Under the pieces are notes generated by a model. It saw nothing but the letters and a program-made list of their open reading frames with translations, had not been told where the DNA came from and ran no database searches. From contig CACWQH010000006.1 of NCBI GenBank assembly GCA_902762955.1, positions 1 to 64,000 on the forward strand: a stretch of DNA of 64,000 bases. The letters run 5' to 3'. This DNA is from an uncultured Lachnospiraceae bacterium (GTDB lineage Bacteria > Bacillota > Clostridia > Lachnospirales > Lachnospiraceae). Position 1 is the stretch's first letter, and the number at the start of each line of letters is the position of its first letter. The translations under genes and the position numbers were made by a program. This document shows, in pieces, positions 18,859-27,798 of the stretch.

Positions 18859-19884
18859 ATGAAAAAATTTGCAGGCTATGAAAAGGGAGTTAATTTTGGC
18901 GGTTGGTTTTCACAGTGTGATTATTCAAAGGATAGATTTGATAATTTTATAACCGAGAAGGACTTTAAAAAGGTTTCGGATTGGGGACTTGATCATGTAA
19001 GAATCCCTATTGATTATAACTTGGTTGAGGATGAGGAAGGAAACTACCTTGATTCAGGTATCGCTTATATACAAAATGCCATAGATTTGTGTGAAAAATA
19101 TGGTTTAAATATGATTTTGGATGTGCATAAGACATTAGGCTTTTCCTTTGATAACGGAGAAAATGAAGAAGGCTTTTTTGAAAGTGATGAGCTTCAGGAG
19201 CATTTTTATAAGCTGTGGGAGATGCTTGCCGGTAACTTTGGTAAGTATCATAAAAGAGTTGCATTTGAACTCTTAAATGAAGTAACCGATAAGGCATTTT
19301 CGGATAAGTGGAATGAGATTGCTTTAAATTGCATTAAGAGAATAAGAGCAATCTGTCCTGATGTTTACATTTTGGTAGGTGGCTATTGGAATAACAGTAT
19401 CGAAGCGATAAAAGATATTGCTATGCCTTATGATGATAAAATTGTATATAATTTTCACTGCTATGAGCCTCTTATATTTACACATCAGGGGGCTTACTGG
19501 ATACCGGATATGCCATCGGATTTAAGGCTTAATTATCCTGATACGGTTGAAAACTATAAGAAAGAGCATGCCAAGATAGCATCAAGCAGTCTGTCAATAT
19601 ACGACTTCCTTAAAACGGAAAATGCAGATGTTTCATTGTTTGAAGAGCTATTTGCTGAAGCTATAAAGATTGCAGAGGAAAGAAATGTGGCCCTTTATTG
19701 TGGTGAATACGGAGTTATTAATCTTGCAGACACAGAGAGTACCTTAAAATGGTTTAAGGATATAAACTCAGTTTTCGTAAAGTACGGAATCGGTCGAGCT
19801 GCATGGAGTTTTAAAGAGATGGATTTTGGACTTGATGATGAACATATGAAGCCTATTATTGACGAGGTTGTAAAATACCTGTAA
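18859..19884 (+). CDS. Glycoside hydrolase family 5 (endoglucanase-like), intracellular
   Basis: A 341-residue TIM-barrel glycosidase. The acid/base Glu lies in AFELLNEVTD near residue 138 and the nucleophile Glu in LYCGEYGVI near 279. GVNFGGWFSQCDY and DHVRIPIDY are typical family 5 segments. AGGAGG precedes ATG 18859. There is no signal peptide, so it probably acts in the cytoplasm on imported beta-glucan or manno-oligosaccharides; the exact substrate is unknown. It lies between mutL and miaA with no metabolic relation to them and is closed by a hairpin at 19901, so it looks like an inserted gene. Confidence 0.88.
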   Translation: MKKFAGYEKGVNFGGWFSQCDYSKDRFDNFITEKDFKKVSDWGLDHVRIPIDYNLVEDEEGNYLDSGIAYIQNAIDLCEKYGLNMILDVHKTLGFSFDNGENEEGFFESDELQEHFYKLWEMLAGNFGKYHKRVAFELLNEVTDKAFSDKWNEIALNCIKRIRAICPDVYILVGGYWNNSIEAIKDIAMPYDDKIVYNFHCYEPLIFTHQGAYWIPDMPSDLRLNYPDTVENYKKEHAKIASSSLSIYDFLKTENADVSLFEELFAEAIKIAEERNVALYCGEYGVINLADTESTLKWFKDINSVFVKYGIGRAAWSFKEMDFGLDDEHMKPIIDEVVKYL

Positions 19885-19896
19885 ATGTTGTACAAT
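19868..19896 (+). promoter_or_regulatory. Probable promoter of miaA
   Basis: TTGTAA at 19868-19873 and TACAAT at 19891-19896 are spaced by 17 bp and overlap the end of the glycosidase gene. The predicted start of transcription (~19903) falls at the beginning of the following hairpin. Confidence 0.5.
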
Positions 19897-19900
19897 GTGT

Positions 19901-19940
19901 TGTGTCAACGGAAATATCCGTTGACACATTTTATATTTTT
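19901..19940 (+). terminator. Perfect 12-bp hairpin with T-tract between GH5 and miaA
   Basis: Arms 19901-19912 and 19917-19928 pair perfectly around an AATA tetraloop, followed by TTTTATATTTTT. It should terminate the glycosidase transcript, and it would also lie at the 5' end of the miaA message if the promoter at 19868 is used. Confidence 0.85.
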
Positions 19941-19951
19941 ATGGAGTTATT

Positions 19952-20896
19952 ATGAAAGACAGTTTGATAATTTTAACCGGTCCTACCGCAGTAGGAAAGA
20001 CGGATTTATCAATTAAATTAGCAAAGGCAGTAAAAGGGGAGATTATCTCAGCTGACTCTATTCAGGTATATAAATATATGGATATAGGGTCGGCAAAAAT
20101 CACACAAAAGGAGATGCAGGGAGTACCACATCATCTGATTGACGTGTTAAACCCTAACGAAGATTTCAATGTTGTTTTGTTTAAGAATATGGCAAATAAA
20201 GCTATAAAAGAAATATTGGACCGGGGACATATCCCGATAATAACAGGTGGAACCGGTTTTTATATTCAGGCAGTTTTATATGATATTGACTTTAAGGAAA
20301 ATGAAGATGATGGTTACAGAAGTTCTTTAGAAAAGCTTTTGGAGGAAAAGGGAGCGGTATATCTTCATGATATGCTAAAGGAAATTGATGAAAAATCAGC
20401 CGAGGATATACATTTTAATAATGCTAAAAAGGTTATAAGGGCTCTTGAATATTATCACCAGACAGGTGAAAAAATATCCGAACATAATGAGTTGGAGCGG
20501 GCAAAAAGCTCACCGTATAATTTTGCTTATTTTGTCCTTAATTGTGAAAGGGCAAAGCTTTATCAAAGGATTGAAAAAAGAGTTGATATTATGCTTGAAC
20601 AAGGGCTTGTCGACGAGGTAAAAAACCTTATAGATAAGTATAAGCTTACCGCGGATATGGTATCGATGCAGGGACTCGGATACAAAGAGATTTATTCTTA
20701 TCTGATGGGAGAGATAAGTCTTGATGAGGCGGTTTATATATTAAAGAGAGATACAAGACATTTTGCCAAAAGGCAGCTTACATGGTTCAGACGTGAAAAA
20801 GATGTTACATGGGTTGATAAGGATGTTTATGATACTGATGAAAAGTGCCTTGAGTATATGTTAAGTGTTTTAAAAGATAAAAATATTATTTTATAA
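19952..20896 (+). CDS. miaA: tRNA dimethylallyltransferase MiaA
   Basis: A 314-residue enzyme that transfers the dimethylallyl group to A37 of tRNAs reading UNN codons, producing the substrate of MiaB. The P-loop is GPTAVGKTDLS, followed by DSIQVYKYMDIGSAK and GGTGFYIQAVLYDI, all family hallmarks. ATG 19952 has TGGAG upstream. Length is normal. It is separated from its usual neighbours by the glycosidase and its terminator, and therefore needs its own promoter, for which 19868-19896 is the candidate. Confidence 0.96.
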   Translation: MKDSLIILTGPTAVGKTDLSIKLAKAVKGEIISADSIQVYKYMDIGSAKITQKEMQGVPHHLIDVLNPNEDFNVVLFKNMANKAIKEILDRGHIPIITGGTGFYIQAVLYDIDFKENEDDGYRSSLEKLLEEKGAVYLHDMLKEIDEKSAEDIHFNNAKKVIRALEYYHQTGEKISEHNELERAKSSPYNFAYFVLNCERAKLYQRIEKRVDIMLEQGLVDEVKNLIDKYKLTADMVSMQGLGYKEIYSYLMGEISLDEAVYILKRDTRHFAKRQLTWFRREKDVTWVDKDVYDTDEKCLEYMLSVLKDKNIIL

Positions 20897-20998
20897 AATT
20901 AATATAAAAGATAATTATTTTATTATATTTATCAGAAGAATTAACGATAAAAACATTATGTAAACTATTTTTTAAAAATTATAAATTTGGAGTGAAAA

Positions 20999-22309
20999 AT
21001 GAACAATAATCAAAGTGATAAAAATTTAAGTGATTTAAAAAAATACTACCTTGAGCTCGGCATCAATGAAAGGGTTTATGACTTTTGCAGTGAAATAGAG
21101 TTATCGCTTAAAGACAGATTTGAAAGAATAGATAAAACAGCCGAGCAAAATCAGATTAAGGTTATTAAAGCCATGCAGGAGGCTAAATTTGCCGAAGCTC
21201 ATTTAAATGGAACAACAGGATATGGGTATAATGATATTGGAAGGGATGCAATCGAAGAGGTTTATGCTCATATCTTTAAAACCGAGGATGCCCTTGTAAG
21301 ACAGCAGATTACCTGTGGAACACATGCATTAACCATTGCTTTGTCCGGTAATTTAAGACCTGGAGATGAAATTCTTTCACCTTGTGGTAAGGTTTACGAT
21401 ACGCTTGAGGGTGTAATAGGTGTAAGAGAGTCTAAGGGCTCCTTGGCAGAGTTTGGGATTACTTATAAACAGGTTGATTTACTTCCTGATGGAAGCTTTG
21501 ATTATGATAATATTAGAAACAGTATAAATGAACATACCAAATTGATAGAAATTCAGCGTTCAAAGGGCTATGATACAAGACATACACTTTCTGTTGCTGA
21601 AATAGGTGATATTATAAGCTTTATCAAGAACATTAAACCGGATGTTATATGTATGGTTGATAATTGCTACGGTGAATTTGTTGAAATAATTGAGCCCTCC
21701 GAGGTTGGTGCGGATATGGTTGTCGGTTCATTGATTAAGAATCCGGGTGGCGGACTTGCTCCGATTGGTGGATATATCTGTGGAACAAAGGAATGTATTG
21801 AAAACTGTGCATACAGATTAACAAGTCCCGGGCTTGGAAAGGAAGTCGGAGCTTCACTTGGAGTTACAAGAAGTATCGCACAGGGTATATTTATGGCACC
21901 TACAGTTACCGCATCTGCATTAAAGGGAGCTGTATTTGCTGCAAATGTATATGAAAAGCTTGGTTTTAAGGCTGTTCCGGATGCAACAGAGGAAAGATAT
22001 GATATAATCCAGGCTATAGAATTCGGTAAGCCTGAACTTATACAGGCATTTTGTGAGGGTATACAGGCTGCTGCGCCGGTAGATAGCTTTGTCACACCTG
22101 TTCCGTGGGATATGCCGGGGTATGACAGTCAGGTAATTATGGCTGCCGGAGCATTTGTATCAGGTGCATCCATTGAGCTTAGTGCCGATGCTCCTATGAA
22201 GGAACCTTATGCGGTGTATTTTCAGGGTGGTCTTACCTATCCTCATGCTAAGTTTGGAATTATGATGTCACTTCAAAAAATGATGGAAAAAGGGCTTGTT
22301 TTGTGTTAA
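20999..22309 (+). CDS. Methionine gamma-lyase family PLP enzyme (YnbB type)
   Basis: A 436-residue fold-type I PLP enzyme of the group formerly called aluminium resistance protein. The PLP-binding Lys is in GSLIKNPGGGLAP near residue 246, with TCGTHALTIALSGNLRPGDE earlier and VDNCYGEF as the cofactor Asp region. The TGYGYNDIGRD segment is typical. ATG 20999 has TGGAG 7 nt upstream. The gene commonly follows miaA in Clostridia and Bacilli, but its physiological substrate is not settled. Sulphur amino-acid lyase activity is a family guess. Confidence 0.9.
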   Translation: MNNNQSDKNLSDLKKYYLELGINERVYDFCSEIELSLKDRFERIDKTAEQNQIKVIKAMQEAKFAEAHLNGTTGYGYNDIGRDAIEEVYAHIFKTEDALVRQQITCGTHALTIALSGNLRPGDEILSPCGKVYDTLEGVIGVRESKGSLAEFGITYKQVDLLPDGSFDYDNIRNSINEHTKLIEIQRSKGYDTRHTLSVAEIGDIISFIKNIKPDVICMVDNCYGEFVEIIEPSEVGADMVVGSLIKNPGGGLAPIGGYICGTKECIENCAYRLTSPGLGKEVGASLGVTRSIAQGIFMAPTVTASALKGAVFAANVYEKLGFKAVPDATEERYDIIQAIEFGKPELIQAFCEGIQAAAPVDSFVTPVPWDMPGYDSQVIMAAGAFVSGASIELSADAPMKEPYAVYFQGGLTYPHAKFGIMMSLQKMMEKGLVLC

Positions 22310-22370
22310 AATAATAGATTGAGAATTGTTATCTCTATGCACTCCGGAGAGGTGAAAGGGAGATGACAAA

Positions 22371-23060
22371 ATGAGTAATTTAATTAAAGATATCGCAAGC
22401 TGTGAAAGACCTTATGAAAAGGCAATTGTTTACGGAATTGATACGCTTACCGATGCTGAACTTCTGGCAGTTATTTTGAGAACAGGTACAAAAGAGGAAA
22501 GCTCTATTGATCTGGCAAACAAAATTCTTAACAGACATGATGTTCATAAAGGGCTGAACGGACTGTTTTTTATGCGAAGGGAAGATTTTCTCGGTATAAA
22601 AGGTGTAGGGGATACAAAAGCTACGCAGCTTTTGGCTGTAACCGAACTAAGCAAACGAATTAATGAGTCCAGACTTAAAAAAGACATATGTTTCAGCAAT
22701 CCTGATGCTATTGCGGCGTATTATATGGAAAAATGCAAGTATCTTACCAAAGAAAGAGTTTATCTAATGCTTTTTTCCAATTCTCATATGTTAATTAAAG
22801 AGATTATGCTTTCAGAAGGTACGGTAAGTTCATCTTCGATATCGCCCAGAGAAATATTTATAGAAGCTTTAAAATATGAGGCTGTTAATTTTATTATAGT
22901 ACATAATCATCCTTCAGGCTTGCCTGAACCGAGTAATTCGGATATAGCAGCTACAATAAAAATAAAAGAAGCTGCCCAAATTATGGATATCAATTTATCA
23001 GACCATATAATTGTCGGAAATGATTGTTATATAAGTCTGGCTGAAAGAGGAATTATCTGA
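22371..23060 (+). CDS. radC: RadC family JAMM-motif protein
   Basis: A 229-residue protein with N-terminal helix-hairpin-helix DNA-binding segments (FLGIKGVGDTKATQLLAV) and a C-terminal JAMM metal-site motif, VHNHPSGLPEPSNSD. The biochemical role of RadC proteins is unclear despite the name. ATG 22371 has AAGGGAG 9 nt upstream. Its stop codon overlaps the mreC start (TGATG), so it heads the cell-shape operon, as in many Firmicutes. Confidence 0.94.
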   Translation: MSNLIKDIASCERPYEKAIVYGIDTLTDAELLAVILRTGTKEESSIDLANKILNRHDVHKGLNGLFFMRREDFLGIKGVGDTKATQLLAVTELSKRINESRLKKDICFSNPDAIAAYYMEKCKYLTKERVYLMLFSNSHMLIKEIMLSEGTVSSSSISPREIFIEALKYEAVNFIIVHNHPSGLPEPSNSDIAATIKIKEAAQIMDINLSDHIIVGNDCYISLAERGII

Positions 23061-23896
23061 TGAGATATGATAGAAAGAAAGATATAAGTCCTAAATACCT
23101 GCTTCTGGCACTTACGATAATCTGTGTTGCATTTATGATTATTTCTTTTTTTGCGGGAGATAAGATTGCATTTATAAAAAGATATACCAATATGGTTGTT
23201 TCGCCTATCCAGCAGGGAATCAATAAGATAGGAATCTGGACTGATTCAAAGCTCGAAAATTTAAAAGAAATAGAAGCTTTAAATAAAGAAAATGAAGAGC
23301 TTCAAAAAGAGATAGATGAGTATAAGGAGCAGATAACCATATACCAGAACAAGATGGCAGAGCTTGAAGAGCTTCGTGCACTTTATGATCTGGATGAGTC
23401 ATATCCGGATTACAATAAAACCGCAGCTCATGTATTTGCCAAGGATTCCACCTCATGGTTCTCAATCTTTTATATTGACAAGGGTACTGATGACGGAATG
23501 TTTGTCGGTGCAAATGTTATGTGTCATGACGGACTGGCAGGCATAATCATAGAATGCTATGATGATTATTCGAAGGTCAGAGCAGTGATAGACGATAATT
23601 CCAATATCAGCGCCAAGATAATGCCTTCAAATGCATTATGCACAGTGGAGGGTAATCTTAATACGTATCAGGATGGTGTGCTTGTCGTTAAAAATATTGA
23701 CAAGGATGCAAAAATTTCAGTAGGTGACAAGGTGGTTACTTCACATATCTCAGAAAGATTTCATCAGGGTATTACAGTAGGGTATATATCTGAAATCACA
23801 TACGATACCAATAATCTGACTATAACTGCAACCATAACACCTGCAGTTGATTTTAATAATATCTCGGATGTGCTTGTAATAACCGATAAGAAGTAA
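23060..23896 (+). CDS. mreC: Rod shape-determining protein MreC
   Basis: A 278-residue single-pass membrane protein of the elongation complex. A membrane helix at ~12-30 (LLLALTIICVAFMIISFFAG) is followed by a coiled coil (~60-105) and the extracytoplasmic beta domains with FYIDKGTDDGMFVG and NALCTVEGNL. It links the synthases PBP2 and RodA to the cytoskeleton. The start codon overlaps the radC stop. mreB, usually just upstream, is not in this cluster. Confidence 0.95.
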   Translation: MRYDRKKDISPKYLLLALTIICVAFMIISFFAGDKIAFIKRYTNMVVSPIQQGINKIGIWTDSKLENLKEIEALNKENEELQKEIDEYKEQITIYQNKMAELEELRALYDLDESYPDYNKTAAHVFAKDSTSWFSIFYIDKGTDDGMFVGANVMCHDGLAGIIIECYDDYSKVRAVIDDNSNISAKIMPSNALCTVEGNLNTYQDGVLVVKNIDKDAKISVGDKVVTSHISERFHQGITVGYISEITYDTNNLTITATITPAVDFNNISDVLVITDKK

Positions 23897-23910
23897 AAGC
23901 GGAGGCAATA

Positions 23911-24423
23911 ATGAGAAGAGTTTTAACACTTGCGGTTCTCATAATTATAAATTTCACACTGCAGTCAACAATCTTTGGTTTTCATGATATTAATTGCATA
24001 ACACCAAACCTTCTTCTTATCCTTACTATGTCCTTTGGACTTATGCGTGGAAGAAAGGAAGGACTTCTTGTAGGTTTTTTCTCTGGATTTATGGTTGACT
24101 GTTTTATGTCAAATATAATGGGCCCGTTTATGTTTTTGTATATGATTATTGGCTATATAAACGGCTTCTTTCACAAAAATTATATGATAGAAGATGTTCT
24201 TTTGCCGTTAATAGTTATCATTGTTGATGATATTGCGTTTAATTTTATGGTATATATTATATATTTTCTTCTTCACAGAAGACTTGAGCTTTCAGATTAT
24301 TTCTTAAATATTATGATTCCGGAGGCTCTTATAACTGCGCTTCTTACAGTTATTATTTATAAGTTTTATGTTGCCTGCAACAGACATTTGAAAGAAAAAA
24401 GCAGAGGTAAGGAAGCTAAATGA
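23911..24423 (+). CDS. mreD: Rod shape-determining protein MreD
   Basis: A 170-residue integral membrane protein with about five hydrophobic helices and little else, as usual for MreD. The identification rests on length, hydrophobicity, the MRRVLTLAVLIIINFTLQST start and its place between mreC and pbp2. GCGGAGG lies 7 nt before ATG 23911. Its end overlaps the next start by 4 nt (ATGA), indicating coupling. Confidence 0.92.
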   Translation: MRRVLTLAVLIIINFTLQSTIFGFHDINCITPNLLLILTMSFGLMRGRKEGLLVGFFSGFMVDCFMSNIMGPFMFLYMIIGYINGFFHKNYMIEDVLLPLIVIIVDDIAFNFMVYIIYFLLHRRLELSDYFLNIMIPEALITALLTVIIYKFYVACNRHLKEKSRGKEAK

Positions 24424-27263
24424 TTCGTGAAATATTATCTTCCATAAAGGAAATTATACTGGATTATATAAAACACAGGCTTTTTCCTGTCACAGTTGTA
24501 GTTATTGTTATTTTTTCAATTCTGATAAGACGTCTTTTTGTGCTTCAGATTATCGAAGGTCAGGAGCATATGGATAACTTTATCTATAAATCCGAAAAGA
24601 CATTGAATATTGATTCAGTGCGTGGAAATATCTATGACAGAAACGGTAAGCTTCTCGCATACAATGAGCTTTCGTATTCTGTTATCTATGGTAATGATCC
24701 TAATATTTCTAACAAAGCCGAAGAACTGGATATGTCCGAAAATGATTTGAAAAATCAGATTTTGTATAAGACTATCAATATTCTCGAATCAAATGGTGAT
24801 GAAATATATGTTGATTTTCCTATAGAATTAACGGATACAGGTGAATATAAATTTACCGTTAAGGACAGCCAGCTTAAAAATTTCAAGAAAAATGTATATT
24901 CTGCGACAAATTTTGATGATTTAACCGATGCCCAGAAAAATGCATCGGCCAAAGATATAATTGATTTTTTAAGGGATGAAAGGTTTGAGGTTTCTGATAT
25001 TTATACAGAAGAAGAAACCATGGAAATACTTTCCTGCAGATATAAGCTTTGGTTAAACAGATACCAACAGTATGTACCGGTGACTATTGCTTATGATGTA
25101 AGTGAACAGAGTAATGCTGCCATAACAGAGTACGGCGATGAGCTTCTTGGAATGGAGGTAAGTGTTAAATCCTTAAGGAGATATAATGATGCGGTTTATT
25201 TTGCGCACATAATCGGATATGTTGGCAGGATTTCCAACGAAGAGCTTGCGGAATATAATAAAAGCTTATCGGATGATGAAAAATACAATGGTGAAGAGGT
25301 TGTAGGAAAAACCGGTATAGAGCAGTATTGCGAGTCGGAACTAAGAGGAAAAGCCGGTTATGAAACCATGTATGTAGATAATCTTGGCAAGGTTATCGAA
25401 ACTATTGATTCAAAGTCAGCAGAAGCAGGAAATGATGTATATCTTACCATAGATGCTGACTTACAAAAGTATTGCTATGATACACTTGAAAAGGAGATTG
25501 CATCGATTATTCTTGCAAATCTCGCACCTGTTTCATCTGTAGAGGAAGGCGAAAATGTCAAGATTCCTATAACCGATGTGTATTTCGGACTTTTCAATAA
25601 TAACTATCTTTCAATAGATGCCATGACAAGGTCTGATGCATCAAATCTTGAGAAGGATATATATAACAGATTTGATTCAAGAAAAAGTGATACACTTTCT
25701 GAAATAGATAAGATACTTACAAAGGATTTTACGCCACTTTCGGCATTATCAAATGAATATCAGGATTACATGGAGTATATCTGTGAAATACTCAGCAAGA
25801 ATGATGTATTTAACAGTTCGCTTATAGCAGTTGATGATCCTGAATTTATAAAATATACCAATAATGAAACTTCTTTAGAGCATTATCTTAAATATGCCAT
25901 TAGCATAGAAGCAATTGATATCTCAAAGCTTGAAGCAAAGAGTGATTATTATGACTCTGATGAGATATATGTTTTATTGTGTGATTATGTAAATAATTAT
26001 CTGGCTTTAGATACTGAATTCGACAAACTTATAGTAAAGAATATGATAAAATCAAACGAAATTTCAGGTGATAATGTTGTAAATTTATTGTATTTACAGG
26101 GTGTGCTTAATCCTGACATGGACAAAGAGCTGGAAGAGTATAATAATGGACAATATGGTCCTTATGAATTTATGTTCAAAAAAATATCAAACCTTGACAT
26201 TACTCCGGCTATGCTTGCGCTTGATCCATGTTCCGGTTCTATTGTTGTAACAGATGTAAGAACCGGTGATGTATTGGCTATGGTTAGCTATCCGAGCTAT
26301 GATAATAACTATATGACCAATGAGGTTGATGCGGAATATTACAATATGCTCCTTGAGGATAAAACCACACCGCTTTATAACCGTGCCTGCCAGCAAAAGC
26401 TTGCACCGGGTTCAACCTATAAGGTGCTTTCATCAGTAGCCGGTCTTTCTGAAGGAGTAATAGATCAGGGATCATATGTCTATTGCCCGGGTGAATTTGA
26501 TAAAATTGATCCGGCGCCAAAATGCTGGATATATCCGAGCGGACATGGTGGACTGGATGTAGAAGCTGCTATACAGCGTTCCTGTAATGTATTCTTTTAT
26601 CAGGTTGGTTATTCTCTTGCATGGACAAGCGACGGATACTATAGTGATTCTTATGGCTTAAGCCGGCTTGAAAAATATGCAAAGATGTTTGGATTGGGTG
26701 ATTTATCAGGTGTTGAGCTTCCGGAAATTTCACCAAGCATATCGGACAACGATGTAGTAAGAAGTGCCATTGGTCAGGGTAGAAATTCTTATGCACCGGT
26801 TCAGCTTTCCAGATATGTTTCAACGGTTGCCAATAGCGGTACCTGCTATAATTTGACTTTAATAGATAAGGTTACTGATTACGAAGGAAATATTCTGGTT
26901 GATAATCAGGCTGAGGTATTGAATGAGTTATCCATAGCGCAATCAACCTGGGATTCGGTTCACAATGGAATGAGAAGGGTTATAACGTTAAATACAGCCG
27001 GTAGTGAGCTTGTTAATAGGGTAAATGTTGCGGTTGCCGGTAAATCCGGAACAGCCCAGGAGAGTGAAACAAGACCGGACCATGCGTTATTTATCTCTTA
27101 TGCACCTTATGATAATCCGGAGGTATCGGTTACCTGTGTATTGCAAAACGGCTATTCATCCGGTAATGCTATAGAACTTGCAGGCTTTGTATATGCATAT
27201 ATGTATGATCCGGACAAGCTTAACGGAGCCGAGATGAAGGGTAATGTTATTAATTCAGATTAA
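24420..27263 (+). CDS. mrdA: Penicillin-binding protein 2 (elongation transpeptidase), enlarged
   Basis: A 947-residue class B PBP that cross-links peptidoglycan during elongation together with RodA. One N-terminal membrane helix (~22-40) is followed by the pedestal motif RGNIYDRNGKLLAYNE. The transpeptidase domain has SxxK as STYK near 665, SxN as SCN near 721 and KSGT near 875. The family is usually 600-720 residues; the extra length lies between TIDADLQKYCYDTLEK (~343) and LDPCSGSIVVTDVRTGD (~598), a ~235-residue acidic insertion with no recognised motif. The catalytic set is intact, so the protein should be active. Confidence 0.94.
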   Translation: MIREILSSIKEIILDYIKHRLFPVTVVVIVIFSILIRRLFVLQIIEGQEHMDNFIYKSEKTLNIDSVRGNIYDRNGKLLAYNELSYSVIYGNDPNISNKAEELDMSENDLKNQILYKTINILESNGDEIYVDFPIELTDTGEYKFTVKDSQLKNFKKNVYSATNFDDLTDAQKNASAKDIIDFLRDERFEVSDIYTEEETMEILSCRYKLWLNRYQQYVPVTIAYDVSEQSNAAITEYGDELLGMEVSVKSLRRYNDAVYFAHIIGYVGRISNEELAEYNKSLSDDEKYNGEEVVGKTGIEQYCESELRGKAGYETMYVDNLGKVIETIDSKSAEAGNDVYLTIDADLQKYCYDTLEKEIASIILANLAPVSSVEEGENVKIPITDVYFGLFNNNYLSIDAMTRSDASNLEKDIYNRFDSRKSDTLSEIDKILTKDFTPLSALSNEYQDYMEYICEILSKNDVFNSSLIAVDDPEFIKYTNNETSLEHYLKYAISIEAIDISKLEAKSDYYDSDEIYVLLCDYVNNYLALDTEFDKLIVKNMIKSNEISGDNVVNLLYLQGVLNPDMDKELEEYNNGQYGPYEFMFKKISNLDITPAMLALDPCSGSIVVTDVRTGDVLAMVSYPSYDNNYMTNEVDAEYYNMLLEDKTTPLYNRACQQKLAPGSTYKVLSSVAGLSEGVIDQGSYVYCPGEFDKIDPAPKCWIYPSGHGGLDVEAAIQRSCNVFFYQVGYSLAWTSDGYYSDSYGLSRLEKYAKMFGLGDLSGVELPEISPSISDNDVVRSAIGQGRNSYAPVQLSRYVSTVANSGTCYNLTLIDKVTDYEGNILVDNQAEVLNELSIAQSTWDSVHNGMRRVITLNTAGSELVNRVNVAVAGKSGTAQESETRPDHALFISYAPYDNPEVSVTCVLQNGYSSGNAIELAGFVYAYMYDPDKLNGAEMKGNVINSD

Positions 27264-27291
27264 CAGATATTTTGAAAGGTGAAAATTAAAT

Positions 27292-27786
27292 ATGGAGAAT
27301 CCCGTTATTATTAAGGGTAATAAAGAGGGTATTCGTCTGATAATTTCGTCTGAAGCTTCATTTAATGAAATAAAAGAAGAACTCAATAAAAAACTTCAGA
27401 ATAAAAAACATTATTATACGAATGCAAAACCTATAGATGTTACCTTTGAAGAAAAAATATTAACGGATGATGAAATTAAAGAGATACTATCCCTTTTAAA
27501 AGATAAAGGGTTAAATATAAATATTAACAGAAATAAAAAAACTAAAGAATGTAAGGATAAATGCTTTACTGATTTACAAGCCGATAAAGATGGACTGTTT
27601 TATATCGGTAATCTTAAACCCGGACAGTCTATCAATGCAGCCACGAGCATAATAATTGTTGGCAACATTGAACAGGGCGCATCAGTTGTATCGAAGGGGA
27701 ACATTATCGTAATTGGCGAGCTAAACGGCTATGCCAAGGCCGGTGCTTCGGGCAACAATAACGCTTTTGTTTATAAAGTGTATTAG
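27292..27786 (+). CDS. minC: Septum site-determining protein MinC, short form
   Basis: A 164-residue FtsZ-assembly inhibitor. The N-terminal domain is followed by a linker at ~80-98 and the C-terminal beta-helix with GNLKPGQSI, GNIEQGASVVSKGNIIVIGELNGYAKAG (shown here as two adjoining motifs). It ends at NAFVYKVY, ~40-50 residues earlier than most MinC proteins, so the last turns of the beta-helix, used for dimerisation and MinD binding, are reduced. The stop is clean and the minD start follows after 12 bp, so this looks natural rather than a frameshift. Confidence 0.88.
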   Translation: MENPVIIKGNKEGIRLIISSEASFNEIKEELNKKLQNKKHYYTNAKPIDVTFEEKILTDDEIKEILSLLKDKGLNININRNKKTKECKDKCFTDLQADKDGLFYIGNLKPGQSINAATSIIIVGNIEQGASVVSKGNIIVIGELNGYAKAGASGNNNAFVYKVY

Positions 27787-27798
27787 GAGGAATTGTAA

